Source of the DNA: Desulfobulbus sp.
Lineage (GTDB): Bacteria; Desulfobacterota; Desulfobulbia; Desulfobulbales; Desulfobulbaceae
DNA: 36,200 nucleotides
Direction: 5' to 3'
NCBI GenBank assembly: GCA_028684915.1
Contig: JAQUEZ010000050.1
Span: forward strand, 1 to 36,200
Of the stretch, positions 26,025 through 33,550 are shown one piece after another (position 1 is the first letter of the stretch; the number at the start of each line of letters is the position of its first letter). A program made the translations under genes and the position numbers. The notes beneath the pieces are model-generated. The model had not been told where the DNA came from and did no database searches. It saw only the letters and a list, made by a program, of their open reading frames with translations.

Positions 26025-26536
26025 GACTGTCTCTCCCGGGCTTCGATCTCATCGATCATTTGCACAACTGCTGCGGGAGTCATCTGTCCGTGAATTTCCT
26101 CGTTGATAACCACAACCGGAGCCAGACCGCAGGCCCCAAGACAGGCCACGGTCTCTACGGTAAACATCATATCTTCAGTGGTCTTTCGCTTACTTGAAAG
26201 CCCAAGACGTTTATAGATGGCCTCAAGAATGGGAAGAGAACGTTTTACATGGCAGGCGGTACCGTCACAAAGACGGATGAGAAATTTCCCTTTGGGCTCA
26301 AGGGCAAAGTGGGAGTAGAAGGTGGCTACGCCGAAAACACGGGCTGGCGGTATATTGAGGCCGTCGGCAACAAAGGTGAGTACATCTTCGGGCAGGTAAC
26401 GATATGCTTCCTGAACGGCCTGGAGGATGGGAATCAGTCGTTGCGGTTGTTTGTCGTTCTGCTCAAGTATGGCGCACACTTTGTCAAATCGACGCGCAGG
26501 CGTTTGCGGCATGACAGCCTGCTTAACTGTGGTCAT
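26021..26536 (-). CDS. hydC: HydC, NuoE-like [2Fe-2S] subunit of HydABC hydrogenase
   Basis: The 171-residue protein is a NuoE homologue. An N-terminal helical part (residues 15-65, LIPILQAVQEAYRYLPEDVL) is followed by a thioredoxin-like fold holding one [2Fe-2S] cluster through C90-x4-C95 and C132-x3-C136. FGVATFYSHF (68-77) is a strong family signature. It pairs with the NuoF-like HydB in the soluble complex. Its ATG overlaps the rex stop codon and its stop overlaps the hydB start, so rex, hydC and hydB form one coupled set. Confidence 0.96.
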   Translation of the reverse strand: MTTVKQAVMPQTPARRFDKVCAILEQNDKQPQRLIPILQAVQEAYRYLPEDVLTFVADGLNIPPARVFGVATFYSHFALEPKGKFLIRLCDGTACHVKRSLPILEAIYKRLGLSSKRKTTEDMMFTVETVACLGACGLAPVVVINEEIHGQMTPAAVVQMIDEIEARERQS

Positions 26537-27225
26537 GATTTGAGTACTCCTTTGGAACGGGACTCAGCCAGCTTTCTCGTCATTTTTTGGGACAGAACCG
26601 CTAGAGAGCAGTACAAATCTTCATTGGTCACAATGACAGGTTCCGGCACATGGATCTTTGCCGGAGCGAAATTCCAGATCGCCATTGCCCCCCCTTCAAC
26701 CAACAAATCCGCAGCCTGCTGAGCATCGGAGGCTGGCACGGTAATAATGCCGAGGCGGATACGCATCCTGCGCATCAATCCGGTCAATTTACTGATATGC
26801 CGAACATGCTTGCCATGGATCACCCGGTGGCACTTATTGGGATCTACATCAAAAGCAGCCACAATACGGAGACCGCAATCGGAAAAACCAGGATAGCCCA
26901 TTAATGCTTCCCCCAGGTTCCCGGCCCCAACCAGAAAGGCTTCCGTGGCGATATCCCACCCAAGAAACCGTTCAATGGCGTAGATCAGCTCATTGATTTC
27001 GTATCCAACCTTTGGCCGCCCCACGGTTCCGGTCATCTCGATGTCCTTACGAACCTGGGTGGCGTCGAGTTTGAGTTCCGTGCCTATCAAGGTGCAGGAA
27101 ATGCCGGTACGACCGGTTTCACGCAACTGTTTCAGCAATCGGTAGTACAACGGCAAACGTCGCAGTGTCGGCTCCGGGGCGCCTTTGAGAATATTCCGGA
27201 TAACCTTCACTGTACTTTTGTCCAT
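26533..27225 (-). CDS. rex: Redox-sensing transcriptional repressor Rex
   Basis: Rex senses the NADH/NAD+ ratio and represses fermentative and hydrogen genes until NADH rises. From the ATG at 27225, preceded by AAGGTGG, the protein has 230 residues. An N-terminal winged helix (residues 22-75) holds the recognition segment DATQVRKDIEMTGTVGRPKVGY. A Rossmann domain with VGAGNLGEAL (99-108) follows, then a C-terminal swapped helix that inserts into the partner (YCSLAVLSQKMTRKLAE). Placing rex at the head of a hydrogenase operon implies autogenous control of NAD-linked H2 metabolism. A longer in-frame start at 27252 lacks a ribosome site. Confidence 0.96.
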   Translation of the reverse strand: MDKSTVKVIRNILKGAPEPTLRRLPLYYRLLKQLRETGRTGISCTLIGTELKLDATQVRKDIEMTGTVGRPKVGYEINELIYAIERFLGWDIATEAFLVGAGNLGEALMGYPGFSDCGLRIVAAFDVDPNKCHRVIHGKHVRHISKLTGLMRRMRIRLGIITVPASDAQQAADLLVEGGAMAIWNFAPAKIHVPEPVIVTNEDLYCSLAVLSQKMTRKLAESRSKGVLKS

Positions 27226-27305
27226 ACTTTTCCACCTTAAACCGCTATTCAAGAAGAAGATACTTATTACCAGACACCCTGACCACTCCGGTAAAAAAAA
27301 TATTA

Positions 27306-27319
27306 GAGAATAAATTCTC
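27306..27319. promoter_or_regulatory. Palindrome at the rex-hyd transcription start, candidate operator
   Basis: GAGAAT-AA-ATTCTC is a perfect 14-nt palindrome directly downstream of the predicted -10, covering the expected start site. It does not fit the usual Rex pattern (TTGTGA-N6-TCACAA), so the binding protein is unknown. Confidence 0.45.
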
Positions 27320-27326
27320 GATATTT

Positions 27327-27355
27327 ATTATGACAAAATTATTCTCACCTGTCAA
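27327..27355 (-). promoter_or_regulatory. Sigma-70-type promoter of rex-hydCBA
   Basis: On the minus strand TTGACA (27355-27350) and CATAAT (27332-27327) are separated by exactly 17 nt. This is a full -35 consensus and a 5/6 -10. Transcription should begin near 27320, leaving a leader of about 95 nt before rex. Confidence 0.75.
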
Positions 27356-27475
27356 ACAATTTGATCAAAATTTTTTATAAGGAAAAGTTAATGCGATAAC
27401 AAAGAGTTACATGAGCACATTGTTTTGACCACGGGGCGAACGGGATAAAGAACGGAACCACAACGTAGGGAGAAA

Positions 27476-27490
27476 CAGGGCAAAGCCCTG
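27476..27490 (-). terminator. Weak hairpin downstream of the RHH-like gene
   Basis: On the minus strand CAGGGC-TTT-GCCCTG is followed by TTTCTCC. The stem is only 6 bp and the T-run is short, so termination may be partial. The stretch 27226-27542 otherwise holds only the rex promoter region. Confidence 0.35.
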
Positions 27491-27542
27491 GCCTATTTTT
27501 AGTATAATTTTGCCGAATTACACCCGTTTATCAGAGAATTAC

Positions 27543-28142
27543 TTACTGATACCGGTCAAGCGCTTTCCCCTGCTCAATCAATTCTAGAAGCTCATCGACT
27601 GTCCGTTGACAATGAGATTGAAGTGCCGCCACAAGTTGGGTCGCCAGATCATCTTGCCCCAACGCCTTTACTGTTTCCCAGCGCAACTGATCAGCGTGCT
27701 GACATAATTGCTCAAGGTTGGAAAATATCAGCCTTCTTTTTTGTTGTTTTTCCCTCTCAAAGCTCAAAATAGGCACCAGGCGCTGAATGGAAAGCTCCAC
27801 CAGTAAATCCCGGGGCAGGCCACAAGTTTTGGCCACATATTCAAGTGATAACAAGGCGCTTCGACTGACAACATACGTCTTCTGTTGCCGCTGCGAATCC
27901 ATTGTTTGGTACTGGTCGGCCATCTGCGCCAGTTTCTCCAGGACCTCTCGGTCCTCCACTAATTGATCAAACAATGATTTTTGCTTCAAACCGAGCTGGT
28001 TGGCTGCGATACTCAGCAAAGAAATTGCCTGAGAGGGTAAACGAAAGGTGGCTCGCACCGATTGCCGGCCCCTCAGTATATCGGCGGACAGTTCCGTCGA
28101 CAATTTTCCTTCCCATCCCTCGGACTGCTCCTCTGTTTTCAT
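27543..28142 (-). CDS. Hypothetical protein with two ribbon-helix-helix-like segments
   Basis: The start is the ATG at 28142 with TTAGGAGACC upstream; reading further would run into repeat copy D. The 199-residue protein is unrecognised as a family. Two segments look alike: RATFRLPSQAISLLSIAANQ with LGLKQKSLFDQLVED (about 29-63), and KTYVVSRSALLSLEYVAKTC with GLPRDLLVELSIQRL (about 88-122). Each has a short strand, a helix ending at G-L, and a second helix, as in ribbon-helix-helix DNA-binding modules. The C-terminal part is helical and rich in Gln, Leu and Glu. A single-chain pseudo-dimeric DNA-binding protein is possible, though plain helical repeats would look similar. Confidence 0.65.
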   Translation of the reverse strand: MKTEEQSEGWEGKLSTELSADILRGRQSVRATFRLPSQAISLLSIAANQLGLKQKSLFDQLVEDREVLEKLAQMADQYQTMDSQRQQKTYVVSRSALLSLEYVAKTCGLPRDLLVELSIQRLVPILSFEREKQQKRRLIFSNLEQLCQHADQLRWETVKALGQDDLATQLVAALQSHCQRTVDELLELIEQGKALDRYQ

Positions 28143-28157
28143 ACGGTCTCCTAAATT

Positions 28158-28309
28158 TGATGGTCTCGTAAAAATCCCATTACACTCAAAGAGATGGCTA
28201 AGTAAAAACATAAATATTCAAGAAGTAGTGTTTTTTCAGGCGCCATCAAAAATCAACATCCGAGAAGTTACGTATCGCAAATACAGCATGTCACGAAGCT
28301 CCGAACGTA
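28158..28309 (+). repeat. Dispersed palindromic repeat, copy D (longest copy)
   Basis: GATGGTCTCGTAAAAATCCC begins the core at 28159. It is followed by ATTACACTCAAAGAGATGG, CTAAGTAAAAACATAAAT and CAGGCGCCATCAAAAATC. The distal block at 28276-28297 is CGCAAATACAGCATGTCACG, shared with copy B. It lies between the RHH-like gene and the hsp20 cluster. Confidence 0.75.
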
Positions 28310-28344
28310 ACTGACGATCCTAAGAGTGTACCTTAAACGATAAA

Positions 28345-28378
28345 CATTACTTTTATCAAAAATTCACTTAAAGTAATG
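28345..28378. promoter_or_regulatory. Perfect 9-bp inverted repeat upstream of hsp20 cluster
   Basis: CATTACTTT (28345-28353) and AAAGTAATG (28370-28378) are perfectly complementary across a 16-nt spacer. The element lies about 25 nt upstream of the candidate -35. It does not resemble CIRCE, and the binding factor is unknown. Confidence 0.4.
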
Positions 28379-28402
28379 TAAGCGAAAAAATCATACAAAC
28401 CA

Positions 28403-28430
28403 TTGACTGCGCTCTGGTCATGTTTATTTT
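28403..28430 (+). promoter_or_regulatory. Candidate promoter of hsp20 cluster
   Basis: TTGACT (28403-28408) and TATTTT (28425-28430) are separated by 16 nt, a fair sigma-70-like match. No sigma-32 consensus is visible. Confidence 0.4.
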
Positions 28431-28503
28431 TTGAACCACAGTAAACAACACCAATTAAGTAAGTTAAAACATATGAGCCAACCAACACAGAGGAGGAAAT
28501 GAC

Positions 28504-28950
28504 ATGTTCACACGCTTAAATGACGTCCACCAATTTCTTGGCGCCATGGACCTTTTCCGCAATCGGATGAACACCATGTTCAATGAATTCGACCGAGCCT
28601 ATCATCCTGGATCCGCCTGGATTGGCACCGAAGCCTACCCACGTACCAACTTAAGTGATATGGGCGAAAATCTTGAGATCGTCGCTGAGGTACCAGGCGT
28701 GAGTAAAGAAGACCTGCAGATTAACATCCAAGGTAACTATCTGCAAATCACCGGCTCGCGCAAGACGGTTACTCCAGAAGGCTTTAAAAAACATAGAAGC
28801 GAACGTGGTGGCGGCACCTTTTCCCGCAGCTTCACCCTACCCTATGATGTGGAGGCCGCCCAGGTTGAGGCCACCCTTAAGGACGGTCTGCTCAAACTGG
28901 TTTTACCGAAGGCAGCAAGCGCCAAACCACGACAGATTACTATTCAGTGA
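28504..28950 (+). CDS. Small heat-shock protein, Hsp20 family (first of three)
   Basis: The ATG is preceded by GAGGAGG. The 148-residue protein is a cytosolic ATP-independent holdase. It has a variable N-terminal region (1-45) and an alpha-crystallin domain with VAEVPGVSKEDLQINIQG (60-77) and the hallmark LKDGLLKLVLPK (125-136). The terminal KPRQITIQ contains the I-x-I anchor used in oligomer assembly. It begins a three-gene hsp20 run spaced by 34 and 47 nt, ending in one strong terminator, and is probably expressed as one unit. Confidence 0.95.
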   Translation: MFTRLNDVHQFLGAMDLFRNRMNTMFNEFDRAYHPGSAWIGTEAYPRTNLSDMGENLEIVAEVPGVSKEDLQINIQGNYLQITGSRKTVTPEGFKKHRSERGGGTFSRSFTLPYDVEAAQVEATLKDGLLKLVLPKAASAKPRQITIQ

Positions 28951-28984
28951 TAGGATCTAATGCCCATAACCCAAGGAGGACATT

Positions 28985-29371
28985 ATGAGCGAAAACAGTG
29001 AATTGACCACGAGCAAAGATCAATTTCCTTCCCCCGAAAAACAACTGCCGGTGATTGCCCCTGAGGTAGATATTTTTGAAAACGAGCACGAAATCCTCCT
29101 CCATGCGAACATGCCCGGTGTGGGCAAAGAGGACGTTGACATTCACATCGACAACGGCAAACTGACCCTTTCAGGCACCCGACGAATGGTGACCATTGGA
29201 TCCTCCATTTGGCGTGAATTTGGCGAGGTTGAATATCGCAGAAATTTTTCGGTGCCGCAGAGTATCGACACCAACGAGGTCAGCGCGGAGATCAAAGACG
29301 GTCTGCTCTGCCTGCACCTACCTAAATCCGATGCAGCCAAACCGCGCCAGATCGAAATCAAGGCGGCTTGA
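28985..29371 (+). CDS. Small heat-shock protein, Hsp20 family (second of three)
   Basis: The ATG follows AAGGAGG. The 128-residue protein has a short N-terminal arm (residues 1-22) and an alpha-crystallin domain with LHANMPGVGKEDVDIHIDNG (39-58). The closing motif is IKDGLLCLHLPK (103-114), and the KPRQIEIKAA tail has an I-x-I. The short arm suggests smaller oligomers or co-assembly with its neighbours, which is inference from the family. It differs clearly from the first copy (GSSIWREFGEVEYRRNF loop), so the duplication is old. Confidence 0.95.
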   Translation: MSENSELTTSKDQFPSPEKQLPVIAPEVDIFENEHEILLHANMPGVGKEDVDIHIDNGKLTLSGTRRMVTIGSSIWREFGEVEYRRNFSVPQSIDTNEVSAEIKDGLLCLHLPKSDAAKPRQIEIKAA

Positions 29372-29418
29372 AACACAACCTGATCAACCACCTAAAGAGA
29401 CGAGCAAGGAGAATGACT

Positions 29419-29988
29419 ATGGATCTGAAACAACTGGCTCCGTGGAACTGGTTTAAAAACGAAGAGGAAATCGATCATTCCGTTCCGGTCAAACATGGAG
29501 ACAAAAGACCGTTATATGCAGGTCACCCCCACGACCCCATGCTCCAGATCCACCGTGACATCGACCATCTCTTCGATCAGTTTTTCCGCGGTCGGGGTTT
29601 TCCCCAGATGGGCGGTTTCGGCGCCGTTGCCGAGTTTGCCGACAACGCCCTGCTTAAACCCAAAATCGATTTGAGCGCCGCAGACACACAATACCTACTT
29701 ACCGTAGAGATACCCGGCGTGATCGAAAAGGATATCTCGATTGACATCCACAACAACACCATGACCATCAAGGGGGAAAAGAAGCTGGAAAAAGAGGACA
29801 AGAATAAAAATTACTACAGGATCGAACGCAGTTACGGATCATTTCAACGCGTCCTCTCCCTGCCGGAAGATGTCGATCAGGACAGTATCCATGCCTCCTT
29901 CAACAACGGGATACTCTCAATCACCATGCCGCGTAAAGCCCAGCTGGCTGGCGAGGTAAAGCAGGTAAAAATTACCGCAGTACCGTAA
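29419..29988 (+). CDS. Small heat-shock protein, Hsp20 family (third of three)
   Basis: The chosen ATG at 29419 lies 8 nt after AAGGAG; an in-frame ATG at 29413 is too close to that site. The 189-residue protein has a long N-terminal arm (MDLKQLAPWNWFKNEEE) and a HRDIDHLFDQFFRGRGFP segment (45-62) typical of class A bacterial Hsp20s. Its alpha-crystallin domain has LTVEIPGVIEKDISIDIH (94-111), FNNGILSITMPRK (161-173) and a terminal VKITAVP anchor. It closes the three-gene cluster and is followed at once by a perfect 10-bp terminator hairpin. Confidence 0.95.
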   Translation: MDLKQLAPWNWFKNEEEIDHSVPVKHGDKRPLYAGHPHDPMLQIHRDIDHLFDQFFRGRGFPQMGGFGAVAEFADNALLKPKIDLSAADTQYLLTVEIPGVIEKDISIDIHNNTMTIKGEKKLEKEDKNKNYYRIERSYGSFQRVLSLPEDVDQDSIHASFNNGILSITMPRKAQLAGEVKQVKITAVP

Positions 29989-30027
29989 AGAGCTGCCCCC
30001 TTGCAGCAAACACCCGCCACCCTCTAG

Positions 30028-30069
30028 ATGCAGCCCGGTGTATTTCGACGTCGGGCTGCATTTTTTTTT
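30028..30069 (+). terminator. Rho-independent terminator of hsp20 cluster
   Basis: ATGCAGCCCG (30028-30037) pairs perfectly with CGGGCTGCAT (30052-30061) across a 14-nt loop. An uninterrupted T-run follows to 30069. Confidence 0.92.
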
Positions 30070-30125
30070 GGGGGGGCTTCCGGCGCCTACTATATTGGCA
30101 AAGGGACCTCTCCCCTATTTTAAGC

Positions 30126-31697
30126 TTATCGCCCCATCCACTTCATCGAATAAAGATCGTGGCGACGATCCTTCAGGTTCTGCACCGTACCGTTGGCCCG
30201 GGCCATCTGCAGATTGGTGATACTAAGGTCAGCCAGCAATACGGTTTCCGTGTTGGGGTTAGAATCGGCGGCAATACCGTCGCGGGCAAAGGGGAAATCG
30301 CAGGGGGTAAGAATGCAGCTCTGTGCATACTGGATATGCATATTTTTCACCCGCGGTAGATTACCGACATTACCTGCCATAATCACATATAACTGGTTCT
30401 CCACGGCACGAGCCTGGCAGCAGTACCGAACCCGCTGATACCCTGCCCGCTCATCGGTGCAGAAGGGCACAAAGAGCATTTTCGCGCCCAGATCGGTGAG
30501 ACGACGCGCCAGTTCGGGAAACTCGGAATCATAGCAGATCAGCACCCCAATCGGGCCGCAATCCGTTTCAATGGGCCGGAGCAAATCACCACCTTCAACA
30601 TTCCACCAGGTTTCCTCGTTTGCCGTGGGGTGGATCTTGGGTTGTTCATGCACCTGTCCGTCACGCAGAAAAATATAGGCAATATTGAGGATACGGCCAT
30701 CCTCTTTACGGGTGGGATGTGAGCCGCCGATAATGTTGATGTTGTACCGAAGCGCCAATTCCCGCATTGCCTGCACAAATTCAGGCGTCTGCCTGGTAAT
30801 CTCTTCAATGGCATCTGCCGGACTCAGACTCTGCTCCTGCATGGAGAGCAACTGCAGGGTAAACATTTCCGGGAAAAGGACAAAATCAGCCTTATACCCC
30901 GCACAGACATCCACGAAGTACTCAACGATACCCATAAACTCGGCAAAGCTGCCCACCCGCCGCTGTTCGTACTGCACCGCCGCCACGCGAACGGTGGCCG
31001 GAAGCCGTCCACGTTCCCCAGTCCATTTAGGCTTGGCACTGCCGTCCGGTGCCATGACCGGATTTCGCCAAGTAAGGTGGGACCCCCATCCCATGGAATC
31101 CACATCGTCTGGGATGTAATCGGGCAGCAAACCGATGATTTCAAAGCCGTTGCGCAGCTGAAAGTTGAGTACGTAATCACGAATACGCCCGGCTTTGGCG
31201 AGTTCAACATAGTTTTCCGCACTTTTGACCTCTTTGATCCGCTTGCGCAGGCCAGGTAGCCTGCCGCCGAAAACAATACCCTTGATCTCGTTTTTACGAA
31301 CAAATCGTTTGCGTTTGTCGTAAAACCGCTGACCGATCTTATACCCACGATAGGCGGGGTCAACGCATACATCCATCCCATAAAGCCAGTCACCGTTCTC
31401 ATCGTGGCGCGCTGCATAGCCACCACCGGTGATTCCTTCCCAAGTATGCGGCTTTAAGGCAAATTTTTCAGCTATGCGAAAACTTGCACTGTAGCCAACA
31501 ATCACTTCGTTGACCGTGGCCACCCACTGCCCCTCAGGAAAATGACGAATCTGGGACTGGATCATTTCAGAGGTATAATTGGGCATATCCTTATCATAAA
31601 CCCGATGAGTCAAGGCGCTGATTGACTCGGCATCCAGGGGTCGGGCATTGCGGATAACTAAACGGTGTTTTTCGGGAATGGATGATCGCGTTGCCAT
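30126..31697 (-). CDS. GNAT acetyltransferase-nitrilase (carbon-nitrogen hydrolase) fusion
   Basis: The start is the ATG at 31697, preceded by TGGAGTG; upstream in-frame starts at 31745 and 31709 have weaker sites. The 523-residue protein has an N-terminal GNAT domain (about 12-195) with LYGMDVCVDPAYRGYKIGQ, the acetyl-CoA motif A region. The nitrilase domain (about 235-510) holds the catalytic triad Glu277 in LFPEMFTL, Lys354 in HEQPKIHPT and Cys388 in LICYDSEFPE. Such fusions are a known domain architecture in bacteria; the substrate is not known. One reading is that one domain modifies an amine and the other hydrolyses an amide of the same compound. No pathway neighbours are present. Confidence 0.93.
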   Translation of the reverse strand: MATRSSIPEKHRLVIRNARPLDAESISALTHRVYDKDMPNYTSEMIQSQIRHFPEGQWVATVNEVIVGYSASFRIAEKFALKPHTWEGITGGGYAARHDENGDWLYGMDVCVDPAYRGYKIGQRFYDKRKRFVRKNEIKGIVFGGRLPGLRKRIKEVKSAENYVELAKAGRIRDYVLNFQLRNGFEIIGLLPDYIPDDVDSMGWGSHLTWRNPVMAPDGSAKPKWTGERGRLPATVRVAAVQYEQRRVGSFAEFMGIVEYFVDVCAGYKADFVLFPEMFTLQLLSMQEQSLSPADAIEEITRQTPEFVQAMRELALRYNINIIGGSHPTRKEDGRILNIAYIFLRDGQVHEQPKIHPTANEETWWNVEGGDLLRPIETDCGPIGVLICYDSEFPELARRLTDLGAKMLFVPFCTDERAGYQRVRYCCQARAVENQLYVIMAGNVGNLPRVKNMHIQYAQSCILTPCDFPFARDGIAADSNPNTETVLLADLSITNLQMARANGTVQNLKDRRHDLYSMKWMGR

Positions 31698-31786
31698 AAG
31701 ACACTCCATATTGGTTGCTGCCCGGTTCATTTCTAAACGGGCCATTAGTGATTCAACACATTAAAAAAATCTGCAATTTCAACAAA

Positions 31787-33472
31787 TCACAAGGTCAATC
31801 GACGCGAAAAGAAATCAGCCCCATTGGGCATATTGGAAATGATCAGCATCGCGGCGTGCGGTAACTGTTCGGCCACCAAGCGAACCATCCGCTCTTCTTC
31901 CTTGGTATCCAGGGAATCAAAGGACTCTTGAATAAATATCCACGAAGGATGGTTGATCAAGAGGCGCACCATGCCCAAACGCTGTTGCTCGCCGCGGGTC
32001 AGTGCTTGGGTCCAATTATTTTCATAATCTAATTGAAGGATCAGTTCTTCCAAATCCACCAAACGCAGAGCCTCTTCAATCTGCTCACGGGGAAACCTGC
32101 GTCGCTGGTTTGGATAACAGATAGCCTCAATCAATGTTCCGCTGGGTAAATGGGGCCGTGGCGGCATAAAAAACATCCGCCCGGTGCCTGGCAGTTCAAT
32201 CATACCGTCACCCCAGGGACTTATTCCGGCAATGGCACGGAAAAGTTTGGCCCCATTGTAAAGATTCCCGGAAACGAGCACATGATCACCCGCATGAACT
32301 TCCATGGTTACGCCCTCAACCAGGGGGGTCCCATCGTGCTCCGCAAGTGCAAGCTTGCGAAAGGCCAATACGGGCTGATCCGAGTGTTTCAACTGAATCC
32401 AATGATTCTGGCCCAATTCATTATCAACCCTTTCCAGGGAGCCGAGCAGGCTGAGCACCCGTTCAACCGAAGCTCGCCATTCTGCAATATTGCCCAAATT
32501 GTTGACCGGCCACGACAAGGCGCCCGTCATATGCTGAAACGACTGCACCGACTGCATCAAGTCCCCAAGCGTGATTTGACCAAGGATATACCTGGGCGCC
32601 ACGACCAGGGTTGGAAAAACCATGGAAAGCGTTGCATAGCCGTTGCCGAACATGACGATATTTCGCCAGGCTTTTGTCTGCGCATTCCATACTTTGCGAA
32701 TTTGACAAAACAACTGGCGAAAACGGTGCCGTTCGCTCTGTTCTGCATGAATCAGGGCGATCGCCTGACTGTTATCCTGTGCTTCCACTAATCCGGATCT
32801 GAATTTAGCCTCGGCTGACTGACGGATATTGGTTGCATTGGTGAGTGGTTTTCCCACCCACCAACCGATTAAGGATGCCAGAGCGGTGTAAAGGACAGCG
32901 ACCCAAATAAGATAGCCGTACACTGGAATTTGGGCAAAGCCAAGATCAAGGGTGATTACGCCTGATTTGCCCCATAAAACCTTTGCAAAACTGAGCAATA
33001 AGAGAACGCTGTAAAACAGGGTATGGGCTAATATCACCGCTGATTCAGTCGCAACACGACAGTCTTCGGCGATTCGACCATCCGGATTGTCGTGTTCTCC
33101 TTTCAAATTATTGACCAGGTAGTGTCGGCCGCTGGCCATCCAGCGGGAGAACACATAGTCGGTCAACCAGGTGCGCCACAGCATCTGCAGATTTCTTTTC
33201 ACTTCCAAATGCGAGCCTGTCAGCGACATATCGGCAATAAACAAAAGCGACAGCAGGGCTACCTGAATCAGGAACCCTTTCATCGAATGTCGTTCCAGGG
33301 AGTTAAAGAGTCCTGCGCTCCACTGGGTCATCAACACCGCAACAACCATCTGCATTACGGTGAGTAGGGCAAACAGGTACGTTGCGGTGCGAATTTTGCT
33401 TTTACGACCCGAACACCAAAACAGCTTTGACAGCTTGAGAAACTCAATAAAAAAATTCTTATATTGCGGCAT
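31787..33472 (-). CDS. YddA/SbmA-type ABC transporter with degenerate ATPase motifs
   Basis: The 561-residue protein has an ABC-transporter-D (YddA/SbmA/BacA-like) membrane domain with about six transmembrane helices (residues 30-300) and a C-terminal nucleotide-binding domain (about 365-561). Its length equals that of E. coli YddA as I recall it. The Walker A position reads GNLYNGAKLF (402-411), with the catalytic Lys replaced by Ala and the next Thr/Ser by Lys. Walker B reads WIFIQESFDSLD (511-522), so the Mg-binding Asp is Gln. The H-loop His is absent (IISNMPNGAD). The signature LTRGEQQRLG (491-500) is kept. No stop or frameshift interrupts the gene. It is either non-hydrolytic or works with another subunit. 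Confidence 0.88.
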   Translation of the reverse strand: MPQYKNFFIEFLKLSKLFWCSGRKSKIRTATYLFALLTVMQMVVAVLMTQWSAGLFNSLERHSMKGFLIQVALLSLLFIADMSLTGSHLEVKRNLQMLWRTWLTDYVFSRWMASGRHYLVNNLKGEHDNPDGRIAEDCRVATESAVILAHTLFYSVLLLLSFAKVLWGKSGVITLDLGFAQIPVYGYLIWVAVLYTALASLIGWWVGKPLTNATNIRQSAEAKFRSGLVEAQDNSQAIALIHAEQSERHRFRQLFCQIRKVWNAQTKAWRNIVMFGNGYATLSMVFPTLVVAPRYILGQITLGDLMQSVQSFQHMTGALSWPVNNLGNIAEWRASVERVLSLLGSLERVDNELGQNHWIQLKHSDQPVLAFRKLALAEHDGTPLVEGVTMEVHAGDHVLVSGNLYNGAKLFRAIAGISPWGDGMIELPGTGRMFFMPPRPHLPSGTLIEAICYPNQRRRFPREQIEEALRLVDLEELILQLDYENNWTQALTRGEQQRLGMVRLLINHPSWIFIQESFDSLDTKEEERMVRLVAEQLPHAAMLIISNMPNGADFFSRRLTL

Positions 33473-33490
33473 AGTGAATTACTTATGATT

Positions 33491-33550
33491 GATGGACTCG
33501 TACAAATTCCATCACATTTGTAAAAGGTGGTGCTAAAAAAACACACAGGA
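33491..33550 (+). repeat. Dispersed palindromic repeat, copy E
   Basis: GATGGACTCGTACAAATTCC-ATCACA begins at 33491, followed by AAAAGGTGGTGCTAAAAAAAC. A perfect 14-nt palindrome TGAAGGCGCCTTCA lies at 33619-33632, matching the GGCGCCATCA block of copies C and D. It lies just upstream of the ABC transporter start. Confidence 0.7.
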
